From positions 1-64,000 of the forward strand of contig NZ_JRHC01000003.1 of the NCBI RefSeq assembly GCF_000949475.1: DNA of 64,000 nucleotides, read 5' to 3'. The notes below the pieces were generated by a model. That model searched no databases. It had not been told where the DNA came from and worked only from the letters and a program-made list of their open reading frames with translations. Of the stretch, positions 45,528 through 52,648 are shown in pieces. Each line of letters starts with the position of its first letter. Within the stretch, counting starts at the first letter, position 1. The DNA is from Draconibacterium sediminis (GTDB lineage: Bacteria > Bacteroidota > Bacteroidia > Bacteroidales > Prolixibacteraceae). The position numbers and the translations under genes were made by a program.

Positions 45528-45758
45528 ATGGAGATAAAAGTTTTAGGAACCGGCTGTGCCAAATGCAAAAAGCTGGAAGAAAAGACAAGAAACGCCGTAA
45601 GTGAACTGGGCATTGAAGCATCGATTGAAAAAGTGGAAGACATTTATAAAATCATGCAATTTGGGGTGATGAATACGCCGGCGCTGGTCGTTGACGGAAA
45701 GGTAGTAATGAGCGGACGACTGCCAGGAAATAAAGAACTGAAAGAATTATTATCGTAA
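45528..45758 (+). CDS. Small thioredoxin-fold protein, ArsE-like
   Basis: A 76-residue thioredoxin-family protein of the TM0996/MTH895 type: MEIKVLGTGCAKCKKLEEKT has the CxxC active site (Cys10, Cys13), and MQFGVMNTPALVVDGKVV has the cis-Pro. Its place directly before an ArsF-like and ArsG-like gene is what I recall for the small thioredoxin-like ArsE of arsEFG operons; that equation is inference. It could supply electrons to the ArsF-like protein. Confidence 0.88.
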   Translation: MEIKVLGTGCAKCKKLEEKTRNAVSELGIEASIEKVEDIYKIMQFGVMNTPALVVDGKVVMSGRLPGNKELKELLS

Positions 45759-45813
45759 TAACGAATAACAAAACCGATTTGAAATTATAACATCAACAAC
45801 CTTTAACAGAAAT

Positions 45814-46254
45814 ATGATGAAGAAACTAATCAGTATTTTAAGTATTATGCTGTTTGTTGGAGCTATTTCAGCAAATGCACAATGTTGTTCAGGAGCGGCA
45901 AAAAGTGGTCCAAATGCAGCGGGTGATGGTTGTGCCGTAACTCCGCAATCAAGTGAGGTAAAAGCCTACTATTTTCATGCAACAAAACGTTGTGTTACCT
46001 GCGAGGCAGTTGAAAAAGTAGCAAAGCAAACAATTGAAGAAAATTACAAAGGAAAAGTAACTTTCGAGTCTATTAATCGCGAAGAGGATAAGGACAATCC
46101 TTTGGTGAAAAAGTATAAAATCAGCGGACAAACGCTGTTGCTGGTAAAAGGGGACGAAATGGTTGACCTTACCAGTTCTGCATTTATGAATGCACGCACC
46201 AAACCTGAAAAATTTGAAAAGCGCTTAAAGTCTGAAATCGACGAGCTGCTCTAA
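45814..46254 (+). CDS. ArsF-family nitroreductase-subunit-like protein
   Basis: A 146-residue secreted thioredoxin-fold protein (signal peptide through NAQ). Mature part: AYYFHATKRCVTCEAVEKVAKQ, split around TKRCVTCEAVE, carries CxxC; NREEDKDNPLVKKYKISGQT follows. This matches the family named for ArsF, reported to help reduce nitro-substituted aromatic arsenicals together with ArsE. The gene starts 55 bases after the ArsE-like gene and ends 5 bases before the ArsG-like gene, so they form one transcript. Confidence 0.85.
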   Translation: MMKKLISILSIMLFVGAISANAQCCSGAAKSGPNAAGDGCAVTPQSSEVKAYYFHATKRCVTCEAVEKVAKQTIEENYKGKVTFESINREEDKDNPLVKKYKISGQTLLLVKGDEMVDLTSSAFMNARTKPEKFEKRLKSEIDELL

Positions 46255-46259
46255 GCAAG

Positions 46260-46973
46260 ATGGAGGTATTACAAACAATTTTTGAGAATTCAGAAATTCC
46301 GATATTGTCGGCGTTTATGCTGGGGCTAATGACCGCCATTAGCCCTTGTCCGCTGGCAACCAACATAACGGCAATCGGCTACATCAGTAAAGATATTACC
46401 AGTCAGAAAAAGGTATTTTTTAATGGCTTGGTTTACACTTTAGGACGTGCATTTTCATATACTGCAATCGGTTTGCTGTTCTTTTTTGGAGCCAGTCAGT
46501 TCGAGTTCTCATCTTTTTTTCAAACCTGGGGCGAAAAAATATTAGGTCCCTTACTTATAGTAATTGGCCTTTTTATGTTGGGTGTACTGAAGCTGTCAGT
46601 TCCCGGTGTTGGTTCGCTGACTGAAAAAATGCAAAACAGATCGAATAAGGGATTTTGGGGCGTGTTGTTGCTGGGAATTGTTTTTGCGCTGGCCTTCTGT
46701 CCGTATAGCGGCGTTCTTTATTTTGGAATATTAATTCCGATGACCATAAGCAGTGCCAGCGGGTTATACCTGCCAATTGTTTTTGCAGTGGCAACCGGAA
46801 TTCCGGTAATCATTTTTGCCTGGCTAATAGCTTTTAGTGTAGGTTCAATAGGTAACCTGTACAACAAAATGAAAACCTTTGAGATTTGGTTTCGCCGCGT
46901 AATTGCGGTTCTGTTTATTGGCGTGGGGCTTTATTATGTTTTAATACTATTTGTTTTGCCATGGATAAGATAA
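46260..46973 (+). CDS. ArsG-family transporter (CcdA-like membrane protein)
   Basis: A 237-residue protein with six hydrophobic helices of the CcdA/DsbD transmembrane type: MTAISPCPLATNITAIGYI and LGIVFALAFCPYSGVLYFG hold the paired helix-1 and helix-4 cysteines, which can form a redox pair across the membrane. The ArsG family is described as an efflux permease for trivalent aromatic arsenicals; electron transfer to periplasmic ArsF is an equally attractive reading from the motif. Overlaps the next gene by 13 bases. Confidence 0.87.
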   Translation: MEVLQTIFENSEIPILSAFMLGLMTAISPCPLATNITAIGYISKDITSQKKVFFNGLVYTLGRAFSYTAIGLLFFFGASQFEFSSFFQTWGEKILGPLLIVIGLFMLGVLKLSVPGVGSLTEKMQNRSNKGFWGVLLLGIVFALAFCPYSGVLYFGILIPMTISSASGLYLPIVFAVATGIPVIIFAWLIAFSVGSIGNLYNKMKTFEIWFRRVIAVLFIGVGLYYVLILFVLPWIR

Positions 46974-47185
46974 TCTGTTATTGCAAAAATATTAGCGAAG
47001 CAGAAATTCGGTCTGCGATGGATAAAGGCGCAAAAAGCCTGCAGAATATAAAAGCAACAACCGGCGCATGTACCGGTTCGGATTGTAAAACGCTAAATCC
47101 TTCAGGAAAATGTTGCGCCGATGATATTCGCCAAATATTGGGAGAACAAAAGTCTGAAAAGCCAAAATGTAGCTGTTGTGGATGA
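46961..47185 (+). CDS. BFD-like [2Fe-2S] protein
   Basis: 74 residues from ATG 46961, inside the 3' end of the ArsG-like gene (13-bp overlap, different frame). BFD-type cluster motif: IICYCKNISEAEI gives CxC, GACTGSDCKTLNP gives the CxxxxC pair. The C-terminus adds KCCADD and CSCCG, an extra Cys cluster that could bind As(III) or another metal. Presence in this operon suggests a redox role in organoarsenical handling (inference). Confidence 0.87.
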   Translation: MDKIICYCKNISEAEIRSAMDKGAKSLQNIKATTGACTGSDCKTLNPSGKCCADDIRQILGEQKSEKPKCSCCG

Positions 47186-47246
47186 TGGACATAGCTTTGA
47201 GTAGGGTGTTGCAGCAGTTGATGAAATAAAAAATTTTAAAAAAATA

Positions 47247-47264
47247 GTTCGTAAAAATACGAAT
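47247..47264 (+). promoter_or_regulatory. ArsR operator 3
   Basis: GTTCGTAAAAATACGAAT, 18 bp, with perfect TTCGTA/TACGAA halves. Ends 9 bases before the permease start codon. Confidence 0.7.
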
Positions 47265-47273
47265 GGTAAGAAA

Positions 47274-48317
47274 ATGATTGAGAAAGTGATAACCTTAAAC
47301 AGAAAAACAAACGGTTGGTTACTTCCGTTATTTATGTTGCCCGTGTGGCTACTGTTATACCTGAACCTGCAAAACATAGCCGATGTAATTGTCGACAATG
47401 TGGCCGGGATGACAGCCGGAAAACATTTAACCGAAACCCTTCGCTTTTTTATTTACGAAGTACCAAAAGTAATGCTCCTGCTGGTGCTCATTATTTTTGG
47501 AGTGGGTATTATCCGTAGCTATTTTTCAACTGAAAAGACCCGGAAAATGCTTCAGGGAAAATCGCTGTTCACCGGAAATATTATGGCGGCATTATTGGGC
47601 ATTGTAACTCCTTTTTGTTCTTGTTCGGCCATTCCCTTATTTCTGGGGTTTGTTGAGGCCGGTATTCCCATTGGCGTTACCTTTTCGTTTTTAATTGCGG
47701 CACCAATGGTAAACGAGGTTGCACTTGTTTTGCTGGTTGGATTATTCGGTTGGAAAGTGGCACTTATTTATGTGGGCACCGGTTTAACGATTGCCATTCT
47801 TTCCGGCTGGTTGATCGGGAAACTTAAAATGGAAAAATATGTCGCCGAGTGGGTTTACAGCGTAAAAGCAAATGCCGAAGGTTTTGAAGAAAATAAACTT
47901 TCGTTTAGCGATCGTATTCAGAAAGGATTCGATTCCGTTCGCGAAATTGTTGGCAAAATCTGGATTTACATCATCATCGGTATTGCCGTTGGGGCAGGGG
48001 CACACGGTTATGTTCCCGAAGACTTTTTAGGCTCCTTGCTTGGTAAAGAAAACTGGTATGGTGTTCCGCTGGCTATCCTAATGGGCATTCCCATGTATTC
48101 CAACGCAGCCGGAATCATCCCAATTGTAAGTGTACTAATCGAAAAAGGAGTGTCGCTGGGCACGGCACTGGCATTTATGATGTCGGTAATTGCTTTGTCG
48201 CTCCCCGAAATAATCATCCTGAAAAAGGTATTAAAGTGGCAATTGATAGCTGCGTTTGTGGGTATTGTTGCTGCCGGAATTGTAATTGTAGGTTTCATTT
48301 TTAACTACGTGATGTAA
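47274..48317 (+). CDS. Permease of the ArsP / SO_0444 (DUF318) family
   Basis: A 347-residue membrane protein with about eight helices. The motif TPFCSCSAIPLFLGFVEAGI holds the Cys pair of ArsP-like permeases, followed by LIAAPMVNEVALVLL. Members export trivalent organoarsenicals (ArsP) or Cu/Zn (SO_0444 type). Control by the third ArsR operator and the ArsF/G-like neighbours favour organoarsenical export. Confidence 0.88.
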   Translation: MIEKVITLNRKTNGWLLPLFMLPVWLLLYLNLQNIADVIVDNVAGMTAGKHLTETLRFFIYEVPKVMLLLVLIIFGVGIIRSYFSTEKTRKMLQGKSLFTGNIMAALLGIVTPFCSCSAIPLFLGFVEAGIPIGVTFSFLIAAPMVNEVALVLLVGLFGWKVALIYVGTGLTIAILSGWLIGKLKMEKYVAEWVYSVKANAEGFEENKLSFSDRIQKGFDSVREIVGKIWIYIIIGIAVGAGAHGYVPEDFLGSLLGKENWYGVPLAILMGIPMYSNAAGIIPIVSVLIEKGVSLGTALAFMMSVIALSLPEIIILKKVLKWQLIAAFVGIVAAGIVIVGFIFNYVM

Positions 48318-48467
48318 TTGTTTCAACTAACGATAAAACTCAAAAAAATGAAACGAATATAAATTTTCTTCATTCTAAATTCGTTAATATGAATGATTAA
48401 AATTTATGTGAGTTCCTGAATGTATTCAAATTTTTTGAACATTCAGAAATCAAAAAATTTTAAACAG

Positions 48468-49241
48468 ATGAAAACAAAAACCATTGGATTTATTGGTGGC
48501 GGAAGGATCACTAAGATCTTTTTGCAGGCGTTTAAAAACAAAAAAGTTGTTTTTGAGAACGTTAAGGTATTCGACCCAAACAGCGAAACGCTGAGTGCAC
48601 TACAAAATTTATTCCCGGATATTGAAGTTGCCGATTCAGCACAAGCTGCTGCCAAACAACAATTGGTGGTTTTGGCTGTTCATCCGCCGGTAATGGCCGA
48701 AACACTTACAGCTATTAAAGATGTTGTAACAGAAGATACGCAGGTGCTTTCGCTGGCGCCAAAAGTTACTATCGAGAAAATTGCCGGAGCTTTGGGAACT
48801 TCAAAAGTTGTACGTATGATTCCTAATGCTACATCATTTATTAACAAAGGTTATAATCCGGTGGCTTTTCATCCTGAAACCGATAAAAAAGCCCAAAAAA
48901 GCTTTATGAAACTGGTGAAAGCTTTGGGTAAAAACTTTGAGGTGGAAGAAAATAAGCTGGAAGGATACGCTATTGTTTCAGCCATGTTGCCAACCTATTT
49001 CTGGTTTCAGTGGGAAGAGATGATAAGAGTTGCCGTTGCAACCGGTTTGGACGAGAAAGAAGCCAAGAAAGCAGTGGAAGCTACATTGAAAAAATCACAT
49101 GCCATTTTCTTTAAATCAGGAATGTCGGCCGATGAGGTAAAAGATCTGATTCCGGTAAAACCTATTGGCGATGCCGAAGAGCAGATTAAGGAAATTTACG
49201 AGACTAAACTGTTGGGCTTATACGAGAAAATTAAAGCTTAA
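48468..49241 (+). CDS. Pyrroline-5-carboxylate reductase-family protein
   Basis: 258 residues from the ATG at 48468 (an in-frame ATG at 48420 adds an unlikely leader). N-terminal NAD(P) motif IGFIGGGRITKIFLQAF; VVLAVHPPVM; C-terminal dimerisation helices GYAIVSAMLPTYFWFQWEEM. ProC makes proline from P5C, but the C-terminal region lacks the most conserved ProC GSGPAY-type segment, so a non-ProC reductase is possible. Located between the two arsenic clusters. Confidence 0.82.
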   Translation: MKTKTIGFIGGGRITKIFLQAFKNKKVVFENVKVFDPNSETLSALQNLFPDIEVADSAQAAAKQQLVVLAVHPPVMAETLTAIKDVVTEDTQVLSLAPKVTIEKIAGALGTSKVVRMIPNATSFINKGYNPVAFHPETDKKAQKSFMKLVKALGKNFEVEENKLEGYAIVSAMLPTYFWFQWEEMIRVAVATGLDEKEAKKAVEATLKKSHAIFFKSGMSADEVKDLIPVKPIGDAEEQIKEIYETKLLGLYEKIKA

Positions 49242-49263
49242 AAGACAAACCATAAAAAACGAT

Positions 49264-49296
49264 AGAGGGTAGTCGTTACGACTTACCCCCTTTCTA
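49264..49296. terminator. Probable terminator between convergent genes
   Basis: Stem GGGTAGTCGT pairing with ACGACT(T)ACCC (one bulged T), T-rich on both sides. The GTCGTTnCGAC core also occurs in the palindrome at 14436-14454. Confidence 0.55.
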
Positions 49297-49333
49297 TGAA
49301 CTCATTATGGTTACAAAAACAAAAACTCCGGTT

Positions 49334-49726
49334 TTAGTCAGCCATTCCTAAAACAATTTTCAGGTAAATGGCTTCAGGAAGTAAGGCCGATTTTATCATG
49401 TAAAAATCATCGCCCGGTAACAAAAAAGAGATATGATGAAATCGCACATAGCTATGGTAAAAAAAGCTGGCCCAGGCAAACTCCGGCGCACGGTCGGGGT
49501 AATCGGCCCGAACAAATTCTTCCAGTGTTAATGTCAGCCGGTCTCCCGCAATTTTTATGTTTCGTGGCGAACGAATGAACAGTGGCGATTGAAGCAAAAG
49601 TTCCAGGTTACTTTCAGGAGTATAGTTCACTTCTGCTATTTCTACCTGGTTTGAACTATCATTAATTTTTTCAAGGTGAATTGCCTGATTTTGTGCGTAT
49701 TCATTAATATTTAGTATTGTTCTCAT
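49334..49726 (-). CDS. Hypothetical protein
   Basis: A 130-residue soluble protein, no signal peptide. Mixed alpha/beta, with the aromatic segment FAWASFFYHSYVRFHHISFL. I do not recognise it. About 100 bases after another small hypothetical on the same strand; possible two-gene unit. Confidence 0.65.
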   Translation of the reverse strand: MRTILNINEYAQNQAIHLEKINDSSNQVEIAEVNYTPESNLELLLQSPLFIRSPRNIKIAGDRLTLTLEEFVRADYPDRAPEFAWASFFYHSYVRFHHISFLLPGDDFYMIKSALLPEAIYLKIVLGMAD

Positions 49727-49827
49727 GATCGTATTTTTTTAGTGTGAATATTTGTTTTTCATGAACGGAATATGAGTATAAACCTGCCAAACTATTTAGG
49801 GTTGGCACAGTGATACTCGGTTTTGCA

Positions 49828-50151
49828 TCACACTAAAGAAGGCGGTGGAAGGTCAATCAACCAGGCCGATAAAAGAAAGCAATATCCGGCCGGAAAAGAA
49901 GCATTAACATCTTTTCCCTTCTCAGAGAAATAAGCAAATAGCTCGTTCGATAATACTATTCCCGATCCCGGAGCAAAATATTCGGTATCCAAATCTTCCG
50001 AAATAAATTGATCGGGAGAGATGATAATCGTTTGATTGATCTGTTTTGCGCGGAAGCTTTCGCACGAAGTTGTCTGAGACGGAAGTACATCTTCTCTTAC
50101 GGAATTGATTCCGAGCAGCAAAAAACATACTATGTAAAAAATCCATCTCAT
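49828..50151 (-). CDS. Short secreted hypothetical protein
   Basis: A 107-residue protein with a probable signal peptide (RWIFYIVCFLLLGINS). Two or three cysteines follow (SCESFR, GYCFLL). No family recognised. Upstream of the 49334 gene. Confidence 0.6.
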   Translation of the reverse strand: MRWIFYIVCFLLLGINSVREDVLPSQTTSCESFRAKQINQTIIISPDQFISEDLDTEYFAPGSGIVLSNELFAYFSEKGKDVNASFPAGYCFLLSAWLIDLPPPSLV

Positions 50152-50328
50152 ACGGTTTCTTTTGTTTCCGGGATTAAAATTAGTGCTTTAAATATATTGT
50201 AGAACAGAATTAAAGTTAATTAGAGTTAACATTTCTTATTGAGTTGTTAATGATTCCGTTTGGGGTAGGCATTAAGAGTTCATTAACATATTTTTTAGAA
50301 CAATAGCCGGGTTTTGGCCGTTTAAAAT

Positions 50329-50336
50329 TACCTTTG
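50329..50336 (+). promoter_or_regulatory. -7 promoter box (TACCTTTG) for corA
   Basis: Exact TAnnTTTG; TTTG at 50313-50316 may be the upstream element. A transcript would begin near 50342, about 25 bases before the leader ORF. Confidence 0.6.
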
Positions 50337-50366
50337 CAAGCGAATTCAAAAAAAACAAAAATTAAT

Positions 50367-50417
50367 ATGGACGAAGGCCCGTATCATAGAGAATTAAAAA
50401 ATAACTCTTACCACTAG
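50367..50417 (+). CDS. Leader peptide upstream of corA (MDEGPYHRELKNNSYH)
   Basis: A 16-codon ORF, ATG 50367 to TAG 50415-50417, lying between the corA promoter and the corA ribosome-binding site. It opens with acidic residues and a proline (MDEGP), the composition reported to destabilise translating ribosomes at low Mg in E. coli MgtL (MDPEP). The last two sense codons and stop fall inside one arm of the antisequester hairpin, the geometry expected of a translated attenuator. No other function visible. Confidence 0.6.
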   Translation: MDEGPYHRELKNNSYH

Positions 50418-50456
50418 GAGCCACATAGCCTCCTGCTGGTAGAAAAACAGAGGAGG
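50409..50456 (+). promoter_or_regulatory. Mutually exclusive hairpins controlling the corA ribosome-binding site
   Basis: Hairpin A: 50409-50420 pairs with 50430-50441 (TACCA/TGGTA and GGAG/CTCC, one mismatch). Hairpin B: CCTCCT (50429-50434) pairs with AGGAGG (50451-50456), the perfect Shine-Dalgarno 7 bases before the corA ATG. A and B share 50430-50434 and cannot coexist. A ribosome on the leader stop codon would cover the 5' arm of A, freeing B to close the SD; early drop-off would let A form and open it. Confidence 0.65.
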
Positions 50457-50463
50457 TAATACC

Positions 50464-51396
50464 ATGTTGAAAATTTTCAAATCATTTGGCGGTTATATTG
50501 AAATTGATAAGCCGGAAAAAGGCTGCTGGATTAATGTAACAAAACCTACCGCCAACGAAATAGAATTACTTACTAAAGACTTTAATGTACCGCAGGATGT
50601 TGTACGCGATATTCTCGATGCCGACGAACGCTCGAGGATTGAGCACGACGATGACTGGTCGCTGATCATTATTCGTATTCCGGTGCCCGACAAGAATAAC
50701 GGCGTGCCGTATATTACGGTTCCGCTTGGCATTTTTATGACCGAAAGTTTTACCATAACACTTTGCCAGGTGGAAAACGAGGTGCTGCCCTACGATAGTC
50801 CGTCGCTGTACCGCGATAGTAAACGACAGGTTAAAGACGTGCTGAACTTTGCATTGAAACTGTTTCTGCGCACCGCCAATACTTACCTGAGTTACCTAAA
50901 ATACATTAACCAGCAAACGGCTATTATCGAGCAGGATCTGGAAAAATCGATCAGAAACAAGGAATTGAACCGACTGCTTAAAATGGAAAAGTGCCTGGTG
51001 TTTTTTATTACCTCGATAAAAGCCAATGAATTGGTTTTGGCCAAACTGAAAAATGGAAACCGGAAATCGATTAGCGAAATCAACGAAGATCTGCTTGAAG
51101 ATGCCATAATCGAAAACAAACAGGCGCTCGACATGGCACAGATCTACTCCGATATTCAAAGTGGAATGATGGATGCTTTTGCTTCGGTAATTTCGAATAA
51201 CCTGAATGTGGTGATGAAACAGTTGGCTTCCATCTCCATTATTTTAATGATTCCAACACTTGTGGCCAGTTTTTATGGCATGAATATTCCGAATAACCTG
51301 GAAACCAGTCGATGGGCATTTTTTCTTATCCTCGGTATTTCAATAATTCTGGCGCTAATCGGTATTCTTATTTTCCGAAAACGCGAATGGTTTTAA
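50464..51396 (+). CDS. corA: CorA-family magnesium/divalent-metal transporter
   Basis: A 310-residue CorA: acidic N-terminal cytoplasmic domain, long stalk helix (about 140-250), two C-terminal transmembrane helices with the filter motif YGMN in VASFYGMNIPNN, and basic C-terminus FRKREWF. It forms pentameric Mg2+ (or Co2+/Ni2+) channels. Start is fixed by a perfect AGGAGG ribosome-binding site. The leader suggests Mg-dependent translational control, unusual for a CorA gene. Confidence 0.95.
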   Translation: MLKIFKSFGGYIEIDKPEKGCWINVTKPTANEIELLTKDFNVPQDVVRDILDADERSRIEHDDDWSLIIIRIPVPDKNNGVPYITVPLGIFMTESFTITLCQVENEVLPYDSPSLYRDSKRQVKDVLNFALKLFLRTANTYLSYLKYINQQTAIIEQDLEKSIRNKELNRLLKMEKCLVFFITSIKANELVLAKLKNGNRKSISEINEDLLEDAIIENKQALDMAQIYSDIQSGMMDAFASVISNNLNVVMKQLASISIILMIPTLVASFYGMNIPNNLETSRWAFFLILGISIILALIGILIFRKREWF

Positions 51397-51420
51397 AACC
51401 AATATGCCTTTAGTAAATAA

Positions 51421-51566
51421 TTCTACTTTAACAGATTATCATTTCAATACAATTTTTTGGACTTTTACCCCGACCCTAAAGGGTGAAACCCAAAAAATCA
51501 ATCTGGTTCCCTTTAGGGTTTAGGGTAAAACAGATTGAATTTTTCAATGAATCTGTTAAAGTAGAA
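51421..51566. repeat. 146-nt nested inverted repeat after corA (family C / MITE-like)
   Basis: Perfect 17-bp terminal arms TTCTACTTTAACAGATT (51421-51437 and complement 51550-51566). Inside, TTTTACCC (51463-51470)/GGGTAAAA (51523-51530) and ACCCTAAAGGG (51473-51483)/CCCTTTAGGGT (51509-51519). It contains no ORF. No target-site duplication is evident. It could also end the corA transcript. Confidence 0.8.
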
Positions 51567-51607
51567 ATGATCAGTTTACCTTAATTTAACGATTTGTTTA
51601 GATGTAT

Positions 51608-51640
51608 ATATACGTCGGAAATCAATTTGACGTATATTTG
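51608..51640 (+). promoter_or_regulatory. Operator and -7 box for the second arsR
   Basis: Inverted repeat ATATACGTC (51608-51616)/GACGTATAT (51629-51637); the -7 box TATATTTG (51633-51640) overlaps the right half. Different sequence from the first arsR operators. Confidence 0.7.
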
Positions 51641-51657
51641 CGTCCAAATAAAAAACA

Positions 51658-51990
51658 ATGGTACAATCAAAAACAGATTTATTCGATGAGGAGCTAAAAA
51701 CGCAGGCCGCCTGGTTTAAGGTGTTGGCGCATCCGGCTCGTTTAAAAATTTTGCAATACCTGTCGGAAGCGAACAGTTGTATTACCGGCGATCTTTCGGA
51801 AGAATTACCATTGGGAAGAACCACCGTAAATCAGCACATTAAAGAGTTAAAGGAAGCAGGTTTAATTCAGGGGCACATTGAAGGTGTTCGAACAAAATAT
51901 TGTCTGAATCCGGAGAAAATTACTGAGGTAAAATCCATAATCGAACAATTTTTAAGTGGCCTGAATGTGGGCGATTATGAATGTAAATAA
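51658..51990 (+). CDS. arsR: ArsR-family repressor (second cluster)
   Basis: A 110-residue winged-helix ArsR protein similar to the first: KVLAHPARLKILQYLSE, recognition helix LPLGRTTVNQHIKELKEAG, wing IEGVRTKYCLN. Only one Cys (Cys41, in NSCITGDLSEELP) sits where the first repressor has a Cys pair; a further Cys lies at the C-terminus (ECK), so the metalloid site differs. Autoregulated from the upstream inverted repeat. First gene of the arsC-acr3 cluster. Confidence 0.92.
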   Translation: MVQSKTDLFDEELKTQAAWFKVLAHPARLKILQYLSEANSCITGDLSEELPLGRTTVNQHIKELKEAGLIQGHIEGVRTKYCLNPEKITEVKSIIEQFLSGLNVGDYECK

Positions 51991-52042
51991 GAGTGATATG
52001 TATAGCTTTATTTTACGAAAAATGAATAAACATCCTAAATCT

Positions 52043-52128
52043 CAATTCGTTTACCCTTATCCGCCAGCTGGCGGAAGCGAATTGATTGTCACTGCTCCCT
52101 TTAGGGAAGGGCTATTCAGTGATAATCA
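52043..52128. repeat. Two adjacent palindromic hairpins (family C) between arsR and arsC
   Basis: CAATTCG/CGAATTG (52043-52049, 52078-52084) enclose the perfect 16-bp palindrome TCCGCCAGCTGGCGGA (52060-52075). Next, TGATTGTCACTG/CAGTGATAATCA (52083-52094, 52117-52128) enclose TCCCTTTAGGGA (52096-52107). Similar pairing of a TCCG..CGGA palindrome with a CCCC..GGGG palindrome occurs at 61872-61907. Confidence 0.7.
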
Positions 52129-52188
52129 ATTTGCAGAATAGGAATTAGTTGAAATTCAATCATAGCAATAAAATAAATAATTTATAAA

Positions 52189-52614
52189 ATGAAAGTATTA
52201 ATTCTTTGTACAGGTAACAGTTGCCGCAGCCAAATGGCACACGGTTTTTTACAATCGTTTGACGAACGTATTCAGGTAGAATCAGGTGGTACCGAAGCAT
52301 CGGGTAAACTCAACCAAAAAGCCGTTAAAGCAATGGCCGAAATTGGTATCGATATCAGTGGGCATTCTTCTGATTCGGTTCAGAAATTTTTGAACGACCA
52401 ATGGGATTACGTAATTACCGTTTGTGGTGGTGCCAACGAAAATTGCCCCGCTTTTTTCGGTGAAGTGAAACACCGCCTGCACATTGGTTTCGACGATCCG
52501 TCGCACGCTACCGGCACCGATGAGTTTATCTGGAGCGAGTTTATCAGGGTACGCAACGAAATTAAAGAACGTTTTTACAAACTATACGAGGAAGAGATTA
52601 AACCTCAACTATAG
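52189..52614 (+). CDS. arsC: Arsenate reductase ArsC, LMW-phosphatase type
   Basis: A 141-residue low-molecular-weight-phosphatase-fold arsenate reductase. The P-loop is CTGNSCRS (nucleophile Cys7, Cys12, Arg13); CGGANENCPAFFG carries the downstream Cys residues of thioredoxin-coupled ArsC and HIGFDDPS the catalytic Asp. It reduces As(V) to As(III) for export by Acr3, 34 bases downstream. Confidence 0.93.
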   Translation: MKVLILCTGNSCRSQMAHGFLQSFDERIQVESGGTEASGKLNQKAVKAMAEIGIDISGHSSDSVQKFLNDQWDYVITVCGGANENCPAFFGEVKHRLHIGFDDPSHATGTDEFIWSEFIRVRNEIKERFYKLYEEEIKPQL

Positions 52615-52648
52615 GTTGACTTTTAAATAACGGTTATTGGAACAAAAA

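Noticed and set aside
48352-48385. AACGAAT/ATTCGTT as a fourth ArsR operator
   Set aside because: Halves are 20 bases apart and lack the 18-bp layout of the other three; probably chance.
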